From NCBI RefSeq assembly GCF_900105345.1, contig NZ_FNSN01000003.1, forward strand, positions 1,550,001-1,614,000: a stretch of DNA of 64,000 nucleotides, given 5' to 3'. This document shows, piece by piece, positions 1 through 8,808 of this stretch. Position 1 is the first letter of the stretch. Every line of letters begins with the position of its first letter. The position numbers were made by a program, and so were the translations under genes. The notes below the pieces were generated by a model. That model did not search any database, was not told the DNA's origin, and saw only the letters and a list, made by a program, of their open reading frames with translations. This DNA is from Arthrobacter woluwensis (lineage in GTDB: Bacteria > Actinomycetota > Actinomycetes > Actinomycetales > Micrococcaceae).

Positions 1-527
1 TCAGCGCGTACTGGAAGGGTTACCAGGAGTACGCGGCACCGTACCAGTCCGCGACCGCCGGTGAACTGGCCGCCGTCGCCACGCGCACGCCCGCCATGTG
101 GGGCTTCCAGGCCGCCGGCGCGGCGCCGTTCGTCGCCGGGCACCCGATCACGCACCCCGAGACGATCGCCACCGCCATCCGGATCGGCAACCCCGCCTCC
201 TGGGACACCGCCGTCGCCGCGCGCGACGAGTCGGGCGGCCTCATCGAGGCCGTCACCGACGAGGAGATCCTCGAGGCCCACCGCTGGCTGTCCAGCAAGG
301 AGGGCGTCTTCGTGGAGCCCGGCTCCGCGGCAGGTGTCGCCGGTCTGATCAAGAAGCACGCCGCGGGCGAGGTCCCCACGGGCAAGACCATCGTCATCAC
401 CGTGACCGGCCACGGGCTCAAGGATCCCCAGTGGGCCCTCCGCACCGAGGACGGCAGCGATGTCTCCCCGGTCAAGGTGCAGAACGACGTGGTCTCCGTG
501 GCCGCGGCCCTCGGCTTCGAAGGCTGA
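1..527 (+). CDS. thrC: threonine synthase, C-terminal part (5' end outside window)
   Basis: Threonine synthase is a PLP enzyme that converts O-phosphohomoserine to threonine, the last step of threonine synthesis in the cytoplasm. About 174 residues are visible, open from base 3 to TGA at 525-527. Recognisable stretches are SAYWKGYQEY at the start, GFQAAGAAPFV, and FVEPGSAAGVAGL near the C-terminus, as in fold-type II threonine synthases. The PLP lysine lies upstream of the window. The stop abuts the GTG of thrB with no gap, which is the usual actinobacterial thrC-thrB arrangement and supports the call. Confidence 0.93.
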   Translation, partial: SAYWKGYQEYAAPYQSATAGELAAVATRTPAMWGFQAAGAAPFVAGHPITHPETIATAIRIGNPASWDTAVAARDESGGLIEAVTDEEILEAHRWLSSKEGVFVEPGSAAGVAGLIKKHAAGEVPTGKTIVITVTGHGLKDPQWALRTEDGSDVSPVKVQNDVVSVAAALGFEG

Positions 528-1499
528 GTGTTGACGCCTCATCACGACGGCGGTGCGGCGTCCCTCGCCGCACTGCCGTCCGGTCTTTCCGTCACCGTCC
601 GTGTCCCGGCGACGAGCGCGAACCTCGGCCCCGGTTATGACAGCCTCGGCCTGGCCGTCCAGCTCTTCGACACCGTGACGGTCGAAACCCTGGACTCCGG
701 CGAACTGGAGTTCACGCTGTCGGGCGAGGGGACGGAGTCCGTGCCCCGCGACGGCAGCCACCTGGTCATCCGGTCCCTCGAAGCGGCCCTCGCCCAGCTC
801 GGGCACCGCCACCAAGGTCTGCACCTGAGGGCCGAGAACGTCATTCCGCACGGACGCGGGCTGGGAAGCTCAGCCGCCGCCGTCGTGGCCGCAGCTCTGG
901 CGGCGAACGGCCTGGTGCCGGAGGAGTCCCGCCGCGGGTCCGATTGGGTGCTGCAGTTCACGAGTGAGCTGGAAGGCCACCCGGACAACGTCGCGCCGGC
1001 GATCTTCGGCGCCCTCGCCCTCTCCTGGCAGGACGGGGCGGAGTTCCGCAGTGCCCGTGCCGAGGTGCACGCGGACGTGATCCCCGTCGTCGCGATCCCG
1101 GACTTCGAACTGTCCACGGAACTCGCCCGTACCCTGCTGCCGGCTCAGGTGGATCACCACGCGGCGGCCATGAACTCGGGACGGGCCGCGTTGCTCGTGG
1201 CCGCCCTGACGACGCAGCCGGATCTGCTCGTGCCGGCGACGCGGGACTATCTGCACCAGGACTACCGTGCGAGGGCCATGCAGCCCAGCGCGGATCTCAT
1301 CGCGGCCCTGCGCGAACGCGGCCACGCCGCCGTCGTATCCGGAGCCGGTCCCACGGTCATGACCCTCGCCCGTTCGACGGCAGAGGCCGCCGAGGTGGAG
1401 GAGTTCATCCGGCAGCGGGAATCCGTGGCGGTGTCGTGGCGTGTTCTGCGACCGGCGGTGGACCGTGAAGGTGCTAAAGTGGAAGTGCATCCGCGGTAA
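528..1499 (+). CDS. thrB: homoserine kinase
   Basis: Homoserine kinase phosphorylates homoserine with ATP to give the substrate of ThrC. The 323-residue product is a GHMP kinase: VRVPATSANLGPGYDS near residues 24-39 is the N-terminal motif, GRGLGSSAAA near residue 108 is the phosphate-binding loop, and VSGAGPTVM lies towards the C-terminus. The start is GTG 528, directly after the thrC stop, so the two genes are translationally coupled. The TAA stop sits in the loop of a hairpin that reads as an intrinsic terminator. Confidence 0.95.
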   Translation: MLTPHHDGGAASLAALPSGLSVTVRVPATSANLGPGYDSLGLAVQLFDTVTVETLDSGELEFTLSGEGTESVPRDGSHLVIRSLEAALAQLGHRHQGLHLRAENVIPHGRGLGSSAAAVVAAALAANGLVPEESRRGSDWVLQFTSELEGHPDNVAPAIFGALALSWQDGAEFRSARAEVHADVIPVVAIPDFELSTELARTLLPAQVDHHAAAMNSGRAALLVAALTTQPDLLVPATRDYLHQDYRARAMQPSADLIAALRERGHAAVVSGAGPTVMTLARSTAEAAEVEEFIRQRESVAVSWRVLRPAVDREGAKVEVHPR

Positions 1500-1522
1500 A
1501 TCCGCAGTGGATGCCACTTTTT
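1476..1522 (+). terminator. terminator-type hairpin overlapping the thrB stop
   Basis: The arms pair in three blocks: AAAGTG with CACTTT, GCATCC with GGATGC, and GCGG with CCGC, around the loop TAAAT that holds the thrB stop. A run of five T follows. It probably ends the thr operon. It could also act on transcription running towards rho, about 190 bases downstream. Confidence 0.6.
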
Positions 1523-1708
1523 GCGCGCGGGGAATCCACCCGCGGATCCTCTTCTTGGACCGTGTGTTTCGCGCGGCAAATTCCTTGCAAAAACTCGTGC
1601 TCCGCCCCATTGCGCGGTCATGAGCAGCCCAGGATGATCTGAAGGCCTGTGCTGTCAACCCAACCGTCCGGCTCCAGCCCGGACGCCATCGAGGGGGAAG
1701 GATCCTTC

Positions 1709-3826
1709 GTGACTGAAACCACTGTCCTGACAACGGATGTGGACAAGACAAGCTCCGCTGCACCGGCAGCGAAGAGCAGCGGCCTGGCGGGCCTCAAGCT
1801 CGCCCAGCTGCAGGCGCTTGCCAGCCAGCTCGGCATCTCCGGGAGTTCCCGGATGCGCAAGGGCGACCTCGTGACCGCCATCTCCGACCACCAGCGTGGC
1901 TCCTCCGTCGCCGACCGCCCTGCCAAGGGTGAGGAAGCCGCCAAGGCGCCCGCCGCCACCAAGGCAAGCGCCGCCAAGGCGAACTCCGCCAAGACCGCCG
2001 CGCCTCAGGCTGAGGCCGAGGCCCCCGCCGCTTCCGCCGAGCAGGATGCCCCCTCCGAGGCGGCGCCCGCCCGCAGCCGGACCCGTGGCCGCTCCCGCCG
2101 CGCAGGCAGCGACGGCGTCGTCGCCGCGACGGAGACCGCAGCGGAGACCGCGCCCGCCGAGACGGCTGCTCCGGCCGCCGAGCAGCGTGCCGACAACGCC
2201 GACAACGCCTCCGGCGAGCAGGGCTCCGAGCGCCGCAACACCCGCACCCGCAACCGCAACCGCCGCGCCGAAGGCGCCGAGAACGCCGGTGAGCGCGCCG
2301 AGGCTCCCGCGGAATCCGCCGAGGCCCCGGCTGAGCAGGGCGAGGCTCGTGAAGGCGAAGGCAACCGCCGCAACCGCCAGCGCTCCGAGCGCGGTCCCCG
2401 CAACGGCGAGGGCAACGGCCAGAACAACGGCAACCAGCAGGGCGCCCGCCAGCAGGAGAATCGCCAGCAGGACAACCGGGCTGATGAGGAAGAGGGCGGC
2501 AACCGCCGGAACCGTCGCAATCGCCGGGACCGCAACGAGCGGGGCGATCGTAACGATCGCAATGACCGTAACGATCGCAACGACCGTTTCCGCGATCGCA
2601 ATGAGCGCCGCCGTGGCCGCAACCAGGGCCCCGAGGTGGACGACACCGAGCTGAGCGACGACGATGTCCTGGTCCCCGTGGCCGGCATCCTCGACGTCCT
2701 GGACAACTACGCGTTCATCCGCACCTCCGGCTACCTGCCGGGTCCGCAGGATGTGTACGTGACCCTCAACCAGGTCCGCAAGTACAACCTGCGCAAGGGC
2801 GACGCCGTCGTCGGTGCGATCCGCGCTCCCCGCGAGGGCGAGAACAACAACCAGCAGAACAACCGCCAGAAGTTCAACGCCCTGGTCCGCGTCACGAGCG
2901 TCAACGGCCTCCAGCCCGAAGAGCTGAAGAACCGCGTCGAGTTCAACAAGCTCGTTCCGCTCTACCCGTCCGAGCGCCTGCGTCTGGAGACCGATCCCAA
3001 GAAGATCGGTCCGCGCATCATCGACCTCGTGGCTCCCATCGGCAAGGGCCAGCGTGGCCTGATCGTCTCCCCGCCGAAGGCCGGTAAGACGCTCATCCTG
3101 CAGTCGATCGCCAACGCCATCACCACCAACAACCCTGAGGTCCACCTCATGATGGTCCTGGTGGATGAGCGTCCGGAAGAAGTCACCGACATGCAGCGCA
3201 CGGTGAAGGGTGAGGTCATCGCCTCGACCTTCGACCGTCCCGCCGACGACCACACCACCGTGGCCGAGCTCTCCATCGAGCGCGCCAAGCGTCTCGTGGA
3301 GATGGGCAAGGACGTGGTGGTCCTCCTGGACTCCATGACCCGTCTGGGCCGCGCTTACAACCTGGCCGCGCCGGCTTCCGGCCGCATCCTCTCCGGTGGT
3401 GTCGACTCCGCCGCGCTGTACCCGCCCAAGCGGTTCTTCGGCGCAGCACGCAACATCGAGAACGGCGGCTCGCTGACCATCCTGGCGACGGCCCTCGTGG
3501 AGACCGGTTCCAAGATGGACGAGGTCATCTTCGAGGAGTTCAAGGGCACCGGCAACATGGAGCTCCGCCTGTCCCGCCACCTGGCGGACAAGCGCATCTT
3601 CCCGGCCGTCGACGTCAACGCGTCCAGCACCCGCCGCGAGGAGAACCTGCTCTCGGCCGACGAGGTCAAGATCATGTGGCGCCTGCGTCGCCTGCTCTCC
3701 GGTCTCGAGCAGCAGCAGGGCCTGGAACTGCTCACGAGCAAGATCCGTGAGACGCAGAGCAACGCCGAGTTCCTGCTCCAGGTGCAGCGCACCACCCTGG
3801 CTGCCAAGTCGGAGAACGACAAGTAG
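1709..3826 (+). CDS. rho: transcription termination factor Rho with long Arg/Asn/Asp-rich insert
   Basis: Rho is the hexameric RNA helicase that ends transcription at Rho-dependent sites. GTG 1709 is chosen because GAGGGGGAAGG lies just upstream; the longer reading from GTG 1649 has no ribosome site and adds 20 unlikely residues. The product is about 705 residues against roughly 420 in E. coli. Residues 1-60 hold the Rho N-terminal fold (LAQLQALASQLGI), and about 60-310 is a low-complexity Ala/Glu then Arg/Asn/Asp region ending in RND repeats. The RNA-binding domain follows (DVYVTLNQVRKYNL), then the ATPase with P-loop SPPKAGKT near residue 453 and VDERPEEV. Actinobacterial Rho proteins commonly carry such inserts, which add RNA binding. 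Confidence 0.96.
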   Translation: MTETTVLTTDVDKTSSAAPAAKSSGLAGLKLAQLQALASQLGISGSSRMRKGDLVTAISDHQRGSSVADRPAKGEEAAKAPAATKASAAKANSAKTAAPQAEAEAPAASAEQDAPSEAAPARSRTRGRSRRAGSDGVVAATETAAETAPAETAAPAAEQRADNADNASGEQGSERRNTRTRNRNRRAEGAENAGERAEAPAESAEAPAEQGEAREGEGNRRNRQRSERGPRNGEGNGQNNGNQQGARQQENRQQDNRADEEEGGNRRNRRNRRDRNERGDRNDRNDRNDRNDRFRDRNERRRGRNQGPEVDDTELSDDDVLVPVAGILDVLDNYAFIRTSGYLPGPQDVYVTLNQVRKYNLRKGDAVVGAIRAPREGENNNQQNNRQKFNALVRVTSVNGLQPEELKNRVEFNKLVPLYPSERLRLETDPKKIGPRIIDLVAPIGKGQRGLIVSPPKAGKTLILQSIANAITTNNPEVHLMMVLVDERPEEVTDMQRTVKGEVIASTFDRPADDHTTVAELSIERAKRLVEMGKDVVVLLDSMTRLGRAYNLAAPASGRILSGGVDSAALYPPKRFFGAARNIENGGSLTILATALVETGSKMDEVIFEEFKGTGNMELRLSRHLADKRIFPAVDVNASSTRREENLLSADEVKIMWRLRRLLSGLEQQQGLELLTSKIRETQSNAEFLLQVQRTTLAAKSENDK

Positions 3827-3832
3827 CTCCTG

Positions 3833-3873
3833 ACGGGGATGGGACCGGCCGAACGCCGGTCCCATCCCCGTTT
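3833..3873 (+). terminator. intrinsic terminator after rho
   Basis: A perfect 17-bp stem (3833-3849 with 3855-3871) with loop CGAAC, ending in a short TTT, lies 7 bases after the rho stop. It separates rho from prfA. Confidence 0.75.
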
Positions 3874-3895
3874 GCCGTCTCCCGATAAACTTGTC

Positions 3896-3901
3896 TGCAG
3901 G
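3896..3901 (+). promoter_or_regulatory. candidate -10 box for prfA
   Basis: TAAACT lies just downstream of the rho terminator and 18 bases before the prfA start, leaving room for a short leader with the ribosome site AAAGAGG. No convincing -35 box was seen. Confidence 0.4.
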
Positions 3902-3919
3902 TTGAAAGAGGTTTAGAAC

Positions 3920-4993
3920 ATGTTTGAGTCCGTCCAGGGTCTGCTCGACGAGCACGCCGCGATCCAGGCGCAGCTGAGCGATCCCGCCGTCTATGCCGAC
4001 CAGTCGCTGGCCCGCAAGCTGGGGCGCCGTTCCGCGCAGCTCAACGGCATCGTGGAAGCGTACAAGACCTGGCGCGGACTCAGCGATGACCTGGAGGCCG
4101 CCCGGGAGATGGCCGCCGAAGACCCCGACTTCGCCGAAGAGGTCGCCCAGATCGAGGAGAAGCTGCCGGCGGCCCAGGAGAAGCTGCGCCGTCTGCTCAT
4201 CCCGCGTGATCCCGACGACGCCCGCAACATCATCATCGAGGTCAAGGGCGGCGAAGGCGGCGAGGAGGCGGCCCTGTTCGCCGCCGACCTGCTCCGCATG
4301 TACACCCGTTACGCCGAGTCCCGTGGCTGGAAGACCGAGCTGATCTCCGCCACCGAGTCGGACCTCGGGGGCTACAAGGACGCTCAGATGGCCATCAAGG
4401 GCTCCTCCAACGATCCTGCCGAGGGTGTCTGGGCCCGCCTGAAGTTCGAGGGCGGCGTGCACCGGGTGCAGCGCGTCCCCGCGACGGAATCCCAGGGCCG
4501 CATCCACACCTCGGCCGCCGGTGTCCTGGTGTTCCCCGAGGTTGATGAGCCGGAGGAGATCGAGATCAACCAGAACGATCTCAAGATCGACGTCTACCGG
4601 TCCTCGGGTCCGGGTGGCCAGTCCGTGAACACCACGGACTCTGCCGTCCGCATCACCCACCTGCCCACGGGCATCGTGGTGGCGATGCAGAACGAGAAGT
4701 CCCAGCTGCAGAACCGTGAAGCCGCCATGCGCGTGCTCCGGGCGCGTCTTCTGGCGCACCAGCAGGAACAGCTGGACGCGGAGAGCGCCGAGCACCGCAA
4801 GTCCCAGATCCGGACCATGGACCGCTCCGAGCGCATCCGCACCTACAACTTCCCGGAGAACCGCATCGCGGATCACCGCACCGGGTACAAGGCCTACAAC
4901 CTGGACGCCGTCATGAACGGTGATCTGGAACCGGTCATCCAGTCCGCCATCGAGATGGACGAGCAGGCCCGCCTGGACGCCATCGGCGAATAG
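3920..4993 (+). CDS. prfA: peptide chain release factor 1
   Basis: RF1 recognises UAA and UAG stop codons on the ribosome and triggers peptide release. The 357-residue length is typical. The catalytic GGQ motif is at residues 232-234 inside [14 protein letters not shown], and [14 protein letters not shown] contains the PAT tripeptide expected for RF1 rather than RF2. The start ATG 3920 has AAAGAGG upstream. The next gene, prmC, encodes the methyltransferase that modifies this GGQ glutamine, and the gap between them is only 9 bases. Confidence 0.97.
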   Translation: MFESVQGLLDEHAAIQAQLSDPAVYADQSLARKLGRRSAQLNGIVEAYKTWRGLSDDLEAAREMAAEDPDFAEEVAQIEEKLPAAQEKLRRLLIPRDPDDARNIIIEVKGGEGGEEAALFAADLLRMYTRYAESRGWKTELISATESDLGGYKDAQMAIKGSSNDPAEGVWARLKFEGGVHRVQRVPATESQGRIHTSAAGVLVFPEVDEPEEIEINQNDLKIDVYRSSGPGGQSVNTTDSAVRITHLPTGIVVAMQNEKSQLQNREAAMRVLRARLLAHQQEQLDAESAEHRKSQIRTMDRSERIRTYNFPENRIADHRTGYKAYNLDAVMNGDLEPVIQSAIEMDEQARLDAIGE

Positions 4994-5002
4994 CGGAACA
5001 CC

Positions 5003-5887
5003 GTGTACGACGACGACGCGCTGCGCCCCGGCGTGCCCCTGGCCCCCGCGGTCCGGGCCGCCGCGGCCGTGCTCACCGCGGCGGGCGTGCCGAGTCCGCG
5101 CCGCGACGCCGAGCTGCTCCTGGCGCACACCCTCGGTCTCGACCTCAAGGAATTGCAGCACGCGGTCCTCATGGGTTCCCGCACAGTGCCCGAGGGGTTC
5201 TCGACCCTCGTGGCTCAGCGTGCGGAACGCATCCCGCTCCAGCACCTGACCGGGGTCGCCTCCTTCCGGCACCTGGAGCTGTCCGTGGGGCCGGGGGTCT
5301 TCATCCCGAGGCCTGAGACGGAGACCGTGGTCCAGTGGGCCGTGGACCGGTGCGCCGAGCTGCGGGCCGAGGGGATCCTCACACCCCTCCTGGTGGACCT
5401 CGGCACCGGCTCGGGAGCCATCGCCGCGTCCTTGGCGCATGAGGTTCCGGGTTCGCGCGTGCACGCCGTCGAGCTGAGCCCGCTGGCGATCGCCTGGGCC
5501 GAGCGCAACAGCCGGCCCCACGGCGTCGAACTTCATCAGGGGGATCTGCGGGACGCGCTGCCGGAGCTGAACGGTCTGGTGGATGTCGTGGTGTCCAATC
5601 CTCCGTACATCCCGAGTGAGGCGGTGCCCCGCGAACCGGAGGTCGCCGAACACGATCCCGAGATGGCGCTGTATGGCGGGGGAGCGGACGGCATGGAGCT
5701 GCCGCTCGCCGCGGCGGCCAGTGCGGCGCGTCTGCTCAGGCAGGGCGGCTGGTTCATCATGGAACATGCCGAGGTGCAGGCGCCGTGGCTCGCCACGCGC
5801 CTGGGCCACGACCCCGCCTGGACCGACGTGACGACCCACCAGGACCTCAACGGCCTCGACCGCGCCACCTCGGCCCGCCGCGCCTGA
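5003..5887 (+). CDS. prmC: peptide chain release factor N5-glutamine methyltransferase
   Basis: PrmC methylates the glutamine of the release-factor GGQ motif using S-adenosylmethionine. The 294-residue product has the SAM-binding motif VDLGTGSGAIA and the substrate-glutamine motif NPPY at residues 199-202 (VVSNPPYIPSE). The N-terminal helical domain is present (RRDAELLLAHTLG). The GTG start at 5003 follows prfA by 9 bases, so the two are probably one operon. Linkage to prfA is the usual arrangement and supports the name. Confidence 0.94.
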   Translation: MYDDDALRPGVPLAPAVRAAAAVLTAAGVPSPRRDAELLLAHTLGLDLKELQHAVLMGSRTVPEGFSTLVAQRAERIPLQHLTGVASFRHLELSVGPGVFIPRPETETVVQWAVDRCAELRAEGILTPLLVDLGTGSGAIAASLAHEVPGSRVHAVELSPLAIAWAERNSRPHGVELHQGDLRDALPELNGLVDVVVSNPPYIPSEAVPREPEVAEHDPEMALYGGGADGMELPLAAAASAARLLRQGGWFIMEHAEVQAPWLATRLGHDPAWTDVTTHQDLNGLDRATSARRA

Positions 5888-5968
5888 AGCGGTCGCCGGG
5901 CCGATCACCCCGGCGGACGTGCGACGTGGCACGGACTGTGGACCCGAAAAGAATGGGAGAATGTCAGC

Positions 5969-7018
5969 GTGACTTCTAGCTACGACTGTTCAACGGAAGA
6001 AACCCGCTTCGAGGGACTGGCGCACGCCCAGCGTGCCATCGCCGAACAGCAGTGCATCGTCTTCCCGACGGACACGGTGTACGGCATCGCCGCGGACGCC
6101 TTCTCCCCGCTGGCCGTCCGGCTGCTGCTGGCCGCCAAGGGCCGCTCCCGGACCATGCCTCCGCCCGTGCTCATCCCGCGCGTCCAGACCATGGACGGGC
6201 TGGCCGTGGACATCGGCGACGACGCCCGCAAGCTCGCCGAGAAGTTCTGGCCCGGCGCCCTCACCTTGATCCTGCATGCCCAGCCGTCCCTGGAGTGGGA
6301 TCTGGGCGAGACCAAGGGCACCGTCGCGCTGCGCGTGCCCGATGACGAGCTGGCGCTCGAGATCCTGGCGCGGACCGGCCCGCTGGCCGTGTCCTCGGCC
6401 AACCGGAGTGGTCAGCCGGCCGCGCAGACGGCCGCCAACGCTCAGGAACAGCTCGCCGAGTCCGTGGAGGTCTACCTCGACGGAGGACCCCGTCCCGCCG
6501 AGTCCGACATCGACGAGGTCGCCCTGCCGTCCACGATCGTCGACTGCACCGGCAGCCGTGCCCGGGTGGTGCGCCAGGGCGCGATCGCCCTGGAGGACCT
6601 CCGCGACGTCGTCCCGTCGATCCTGGCGTTCGGTCAGGAGGTCCCCGTCTGGCAGCCCGGCGCCGACAGTGCGCTGAACGCCACCGCGTCGGAGGAGACG
6701 GTTTCCGAGGAGACCACCGGCGCCGCGCCGGCGGCGGAGGACGCGCCGGAGACCTCTGCTGAGGACGGAGCAGCGGCACCTGGGGCGACTGAGACCGCGG
6801 CGGACGACACGACCGCCCTCGTCGACACTGCCGACGCCACTACCGACGCCACGGCTGACGAGACCACGGCTGCCACAACACCGGCTGCCACCGCGGACAC
6901 CCCCGTCGTCGAGCAGCCGGCAGAGTCCGCCGCTCCCGAAGCGGCACCCGCCGCCGAGACCGAAGACTCCCAGCGTCAGGACGCCGAGACCCCCCGGGCC
7001 GCCGGGTCGGAGAGCTGA
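5969..7018 (+). CDS. L-threonylcarbamoyladenylate synthase (Sua5/YrdC/TsaC type) with acidic tail
   Basis: This family makes threonylcarbamoyl-AMP from threonine, bicarbonate and ATP for the t6A modification of tRNA position 37. The YrdC-type domain fills about residues 15-210 (CIVFPTDTVYGIAADAF, GPLAVSSANRSGQPA, PSTIVDCTG). The remaining 120 or so residues are an Ala/Thr/Glu/Asp-rich tail with no recognisable fold, which is not the Sua5 domain of long homologues. The GTG start at 5969 has GGGAGA upstream. It follows prmC, a common pairing in actinobacteria, and abuts the next gene directly. Confidence 0.9.
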   Translation: MTSSYDCSTEETRFEGLAHAQRAIAEQQCIVFPTDTVYGIAADAFSPLAVRLLLAAKGRSRTMPPPVLIPRVQTMDGLAVDIGDDARKLAEKFWPGALTLILHAQPSLEWDLGETKGTVALRVPDDELALEILARTGPLAVSSANRSGQPAAQTAANAQEQLAESVEVYLDGGPRPAESDIDEVALPSTIVDCTGSRARVVRQGAIALEDLRDVVPSILAFGQEVPVWQPGADSALNATASEETVSEETTGAAPAAEDAPETSAEDGAAAPGATETAADDTTALVDTADATTDATADETTAATTPAATADTPVVEQPAESAAPEAAPAAETEDSQRQDAETPRAAGSES

Positions 7019-7789
7019 ATGCGGAAGGACCGCCTTCCGCTCCTCGACGTCGAAGTCACCGCGCTCACCGCGGACGAGGCCGCACAGGAGATCGGCCGCC
7101 TGGTCGCCTCCGGGGAGCCGCACACCGTCGTCGGGCACAATCTGCACAGCGTGACGCTGTATCACAGCGATCCGGCCTTCGCCGCGTTCTATGACCGCAG
7201 TTCGGTGGTCCTGCTCGACGGCGCGCCCTTGGCCAAGCTGTGGGCGCGGACGTTCAACCGCGGCCAGGGCGCCGGGGCGCATCGCGTGGGATCCGTCGAC
7301 TGGCTGGCGCGGCTGGGGGCCGTGCCCGGCCTGAAGCGCATCGCCGTGCTCGGCGCCGGGTCCGAAGCCAATGCCGGGGCGGTCGAGGAACTGCGCCGGC
7401 GTGTTCCGAACGCCGTCGTGGAGGGCCGCCCCGGAGCAGGCTGGTCCGCGGATGCGGAGCGTGATGCGGTCGCCTGGCTGCGGGAGTTCCGGCCGCAGTT
7501 GGTCCTGACCGGCCTCGGGATGCCCCTGCAGGAGCAGGTCATCACGCGGCTGCTGAGCGAAGTTCCGGCTGTGCACTGTGCTGTGGGCGGTGCGATCGAC
7601 CAGGTGGCCGGCATCCAGAGGCTCGCCCCGCGCTGGATCGGCCGTCTTGGCTTCGAATGGGCGTGGCGTCTGCTGTTCGACCCGCGGCGCGTGGCGTACC
7701 GCGTGTTCGTGGAGCCGTGGAAGCTCGGCTATCTTCTCCTGCGCCGCCGCGCAGGCCGCGGGATCAAACGACAGGATGTGAATTCGTGA
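7019..7789 (+). CDS. WecG/TagA/CpsF family glycosyltransferase
   Basis: The 256-residue product matches GT26 glycosyltransferases, which add N-acetylmannosamine or related sugars to a lipid-linked acceptor on the cytoplasmic face. Visible family signatures are VVGHNLHSVTLY, VVLLDGAPLAKLW, LVLTGLGMPLQEQ and the C-terminal APRWIGRLGFEWAWRLLFDP. It starts directly after the preceding stop and its own stop overlaps the next GTG by four bases (GTGA), so it is co-translated with the GT2 gene. The exact sugar and acceptor cannot be told from sequence. Confidence 0.85.
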   Translation: MRKDRLPLLDVEVTALTADEAAQEIGRLVASGEPHTVVGHNLHSVTLYHSDPAFAAFYDRSSVVLLDGAPLAKLWARTFNRGQGAGAHRVGSVDWLARLGAVPGLKRIAVLGAGSEANAGAVEELRRRVPNAVVEGRPGAGWSADAERDAVAWLREFRPQLVLTGLGMPLQEQVITRLLSEVPAVHCAVGGAIDQVAGIQRLAPRWIGRLGFEWAWRLLFDPRRVAYRVFVEPWKLGYLLLRRRAGRGIKRQDVNS

Positions 7790-8808
7790 CCGAGCAGGCC
7801 CCGGCCGAGACGGGCCCGCGTCCCCGCGTGGCCGCCGTCGTGGTCACCTACAACCGCAGAGACCTGCTGGAAGGCACTCTCAGGGGGCTGCTGACGGCCA
7901 CGGTGCGGCCCGACGTCCTCATCGTGGTGGACAACGCCTCCGATGACGGAACACCGGAGTTCTTGAGCGACTGGGCCGTCGGCGAAGGCGCGGAAACCGC
8001 CCGCGGCACCGTGCTGGATCTGGTGCGCCTGGAGACCAACACCGGTGGCGCCGGAGGCTTCGTGGTGGGCATGGAGCGCGCCGTCCTGGATCATCGGGCG
8101 GACTACGTCTGGATCATGGACGACGACACGGAGCCTCAGGCCGATTCCCTGGCCGAAGCCCTGTCCGCCCTGGCGACCATCTCGGCCCAGGGCGTTCCGG
8201 AGCCTGCATACCTGGCCAGCCTGGTCCGGTGGACCGATGGCCGTCCGCATCCGATGAACCGGACGAAGGAGCGTCTCCGCCTCGACGCCGCCGGCAAAGC
8301 CCGCGCGGAGTCGCTGGGCCTGACGAGCATCCGGACGGCATCCTTCGTCTCGATCTTCATCTCCGCCGATGCGATCCGCCGGCACGGCCTGCCGATCGCG
8401 GACTACTTCATCTGGAACGACGACTTCGAGTTCACCGCCAGGATCACCCGTGCGGGGGAGGCCTTCGCCGTGCCGTCGTCGGAGGTCCTGCACCACACGA
8501 AGACGTTCGGAGACGCTCAGGCGGATCCGGGGGACCGCTTCTACTACGAGGTGCGCAACAAGCTGTGGGCGTACTTCCGTTCGCCCGCGCTGCACTGGTG
8601 GGAGCGCGGGCTGTTCCTGGGCGCCTCGGTGCGCAACTGGAGCCGGACGATCGCCCGCTCCAGCCGTCGCGGCCGCCTGTTCAAGGGTCTGGCCCGTGGC
8701 GTCAAGGACGCTCTGCGGGGTCCTCGTCCGAACAGCGAAGTCCTGGACGGCGTGTATCCGCTCCGCGGGATCCCTGCGCCGGGGGCGTCAGCCGCCGTCG
8801 GCGAGTGA
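7786..8808 (+). CDS. glycosyltransferase family 2
   Basis: The 340-residue product has a GT-A fold: AAVVVTYNRRDLLEGTL at the N-terminus, then the metal/nucleotide-sugar motif WIMDDDTEPQ near residue 108, and FIWNDDFEFTARI further on. This pattern resembles GlfT2-like or rhamnosyl transferases of actinobacterial cell-wall glycans. GTG 7786 is chosen because it overlaps the previous stop by four bases; a longer reading from 7657 would lie wholly inside the WecG-type gene. Its 3' end overlaps the convergent SDR gene by 21 bases. Donor and acceptor are unknown. Confidence 0.85.
   Translation: MTEQAPAETGPRPRVAAVVVTYNRRDLLEGTLRGLLTATVRPDVLIVVDNASDDGTPEFLSDWAVGEGAETARGTVLDLVRLETNTGGAGGFVVGMERAVLDHRADYVWIMDDDTEPQADSLAEALSALATISAQGVPEPAYLASLVRWTDGRPHPMNRTKERLRLDAAGKARAESLGLTSIRTASFVSIFISADAIRRHGLPIADYFIWNDDFEFTARITRAGEAFAVPSSEVLHHTKTFGDAQADPGDRFYYEVRNKLWAYFRSPALHWWERGLFLGASVRNWSRTIARSSRRGRLFKGLARGVKDALRGPRPNSEVLDGVYPLRGIPAPGASAAVGE

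Noticed and set aside
1655-5932. A 1425-residue open frame on the minus strand across rho, prfA and prmC
   Set aside because: It is a shadow of three well-supported plus-strand genes in GC-rich DNA and resembles no protein family.
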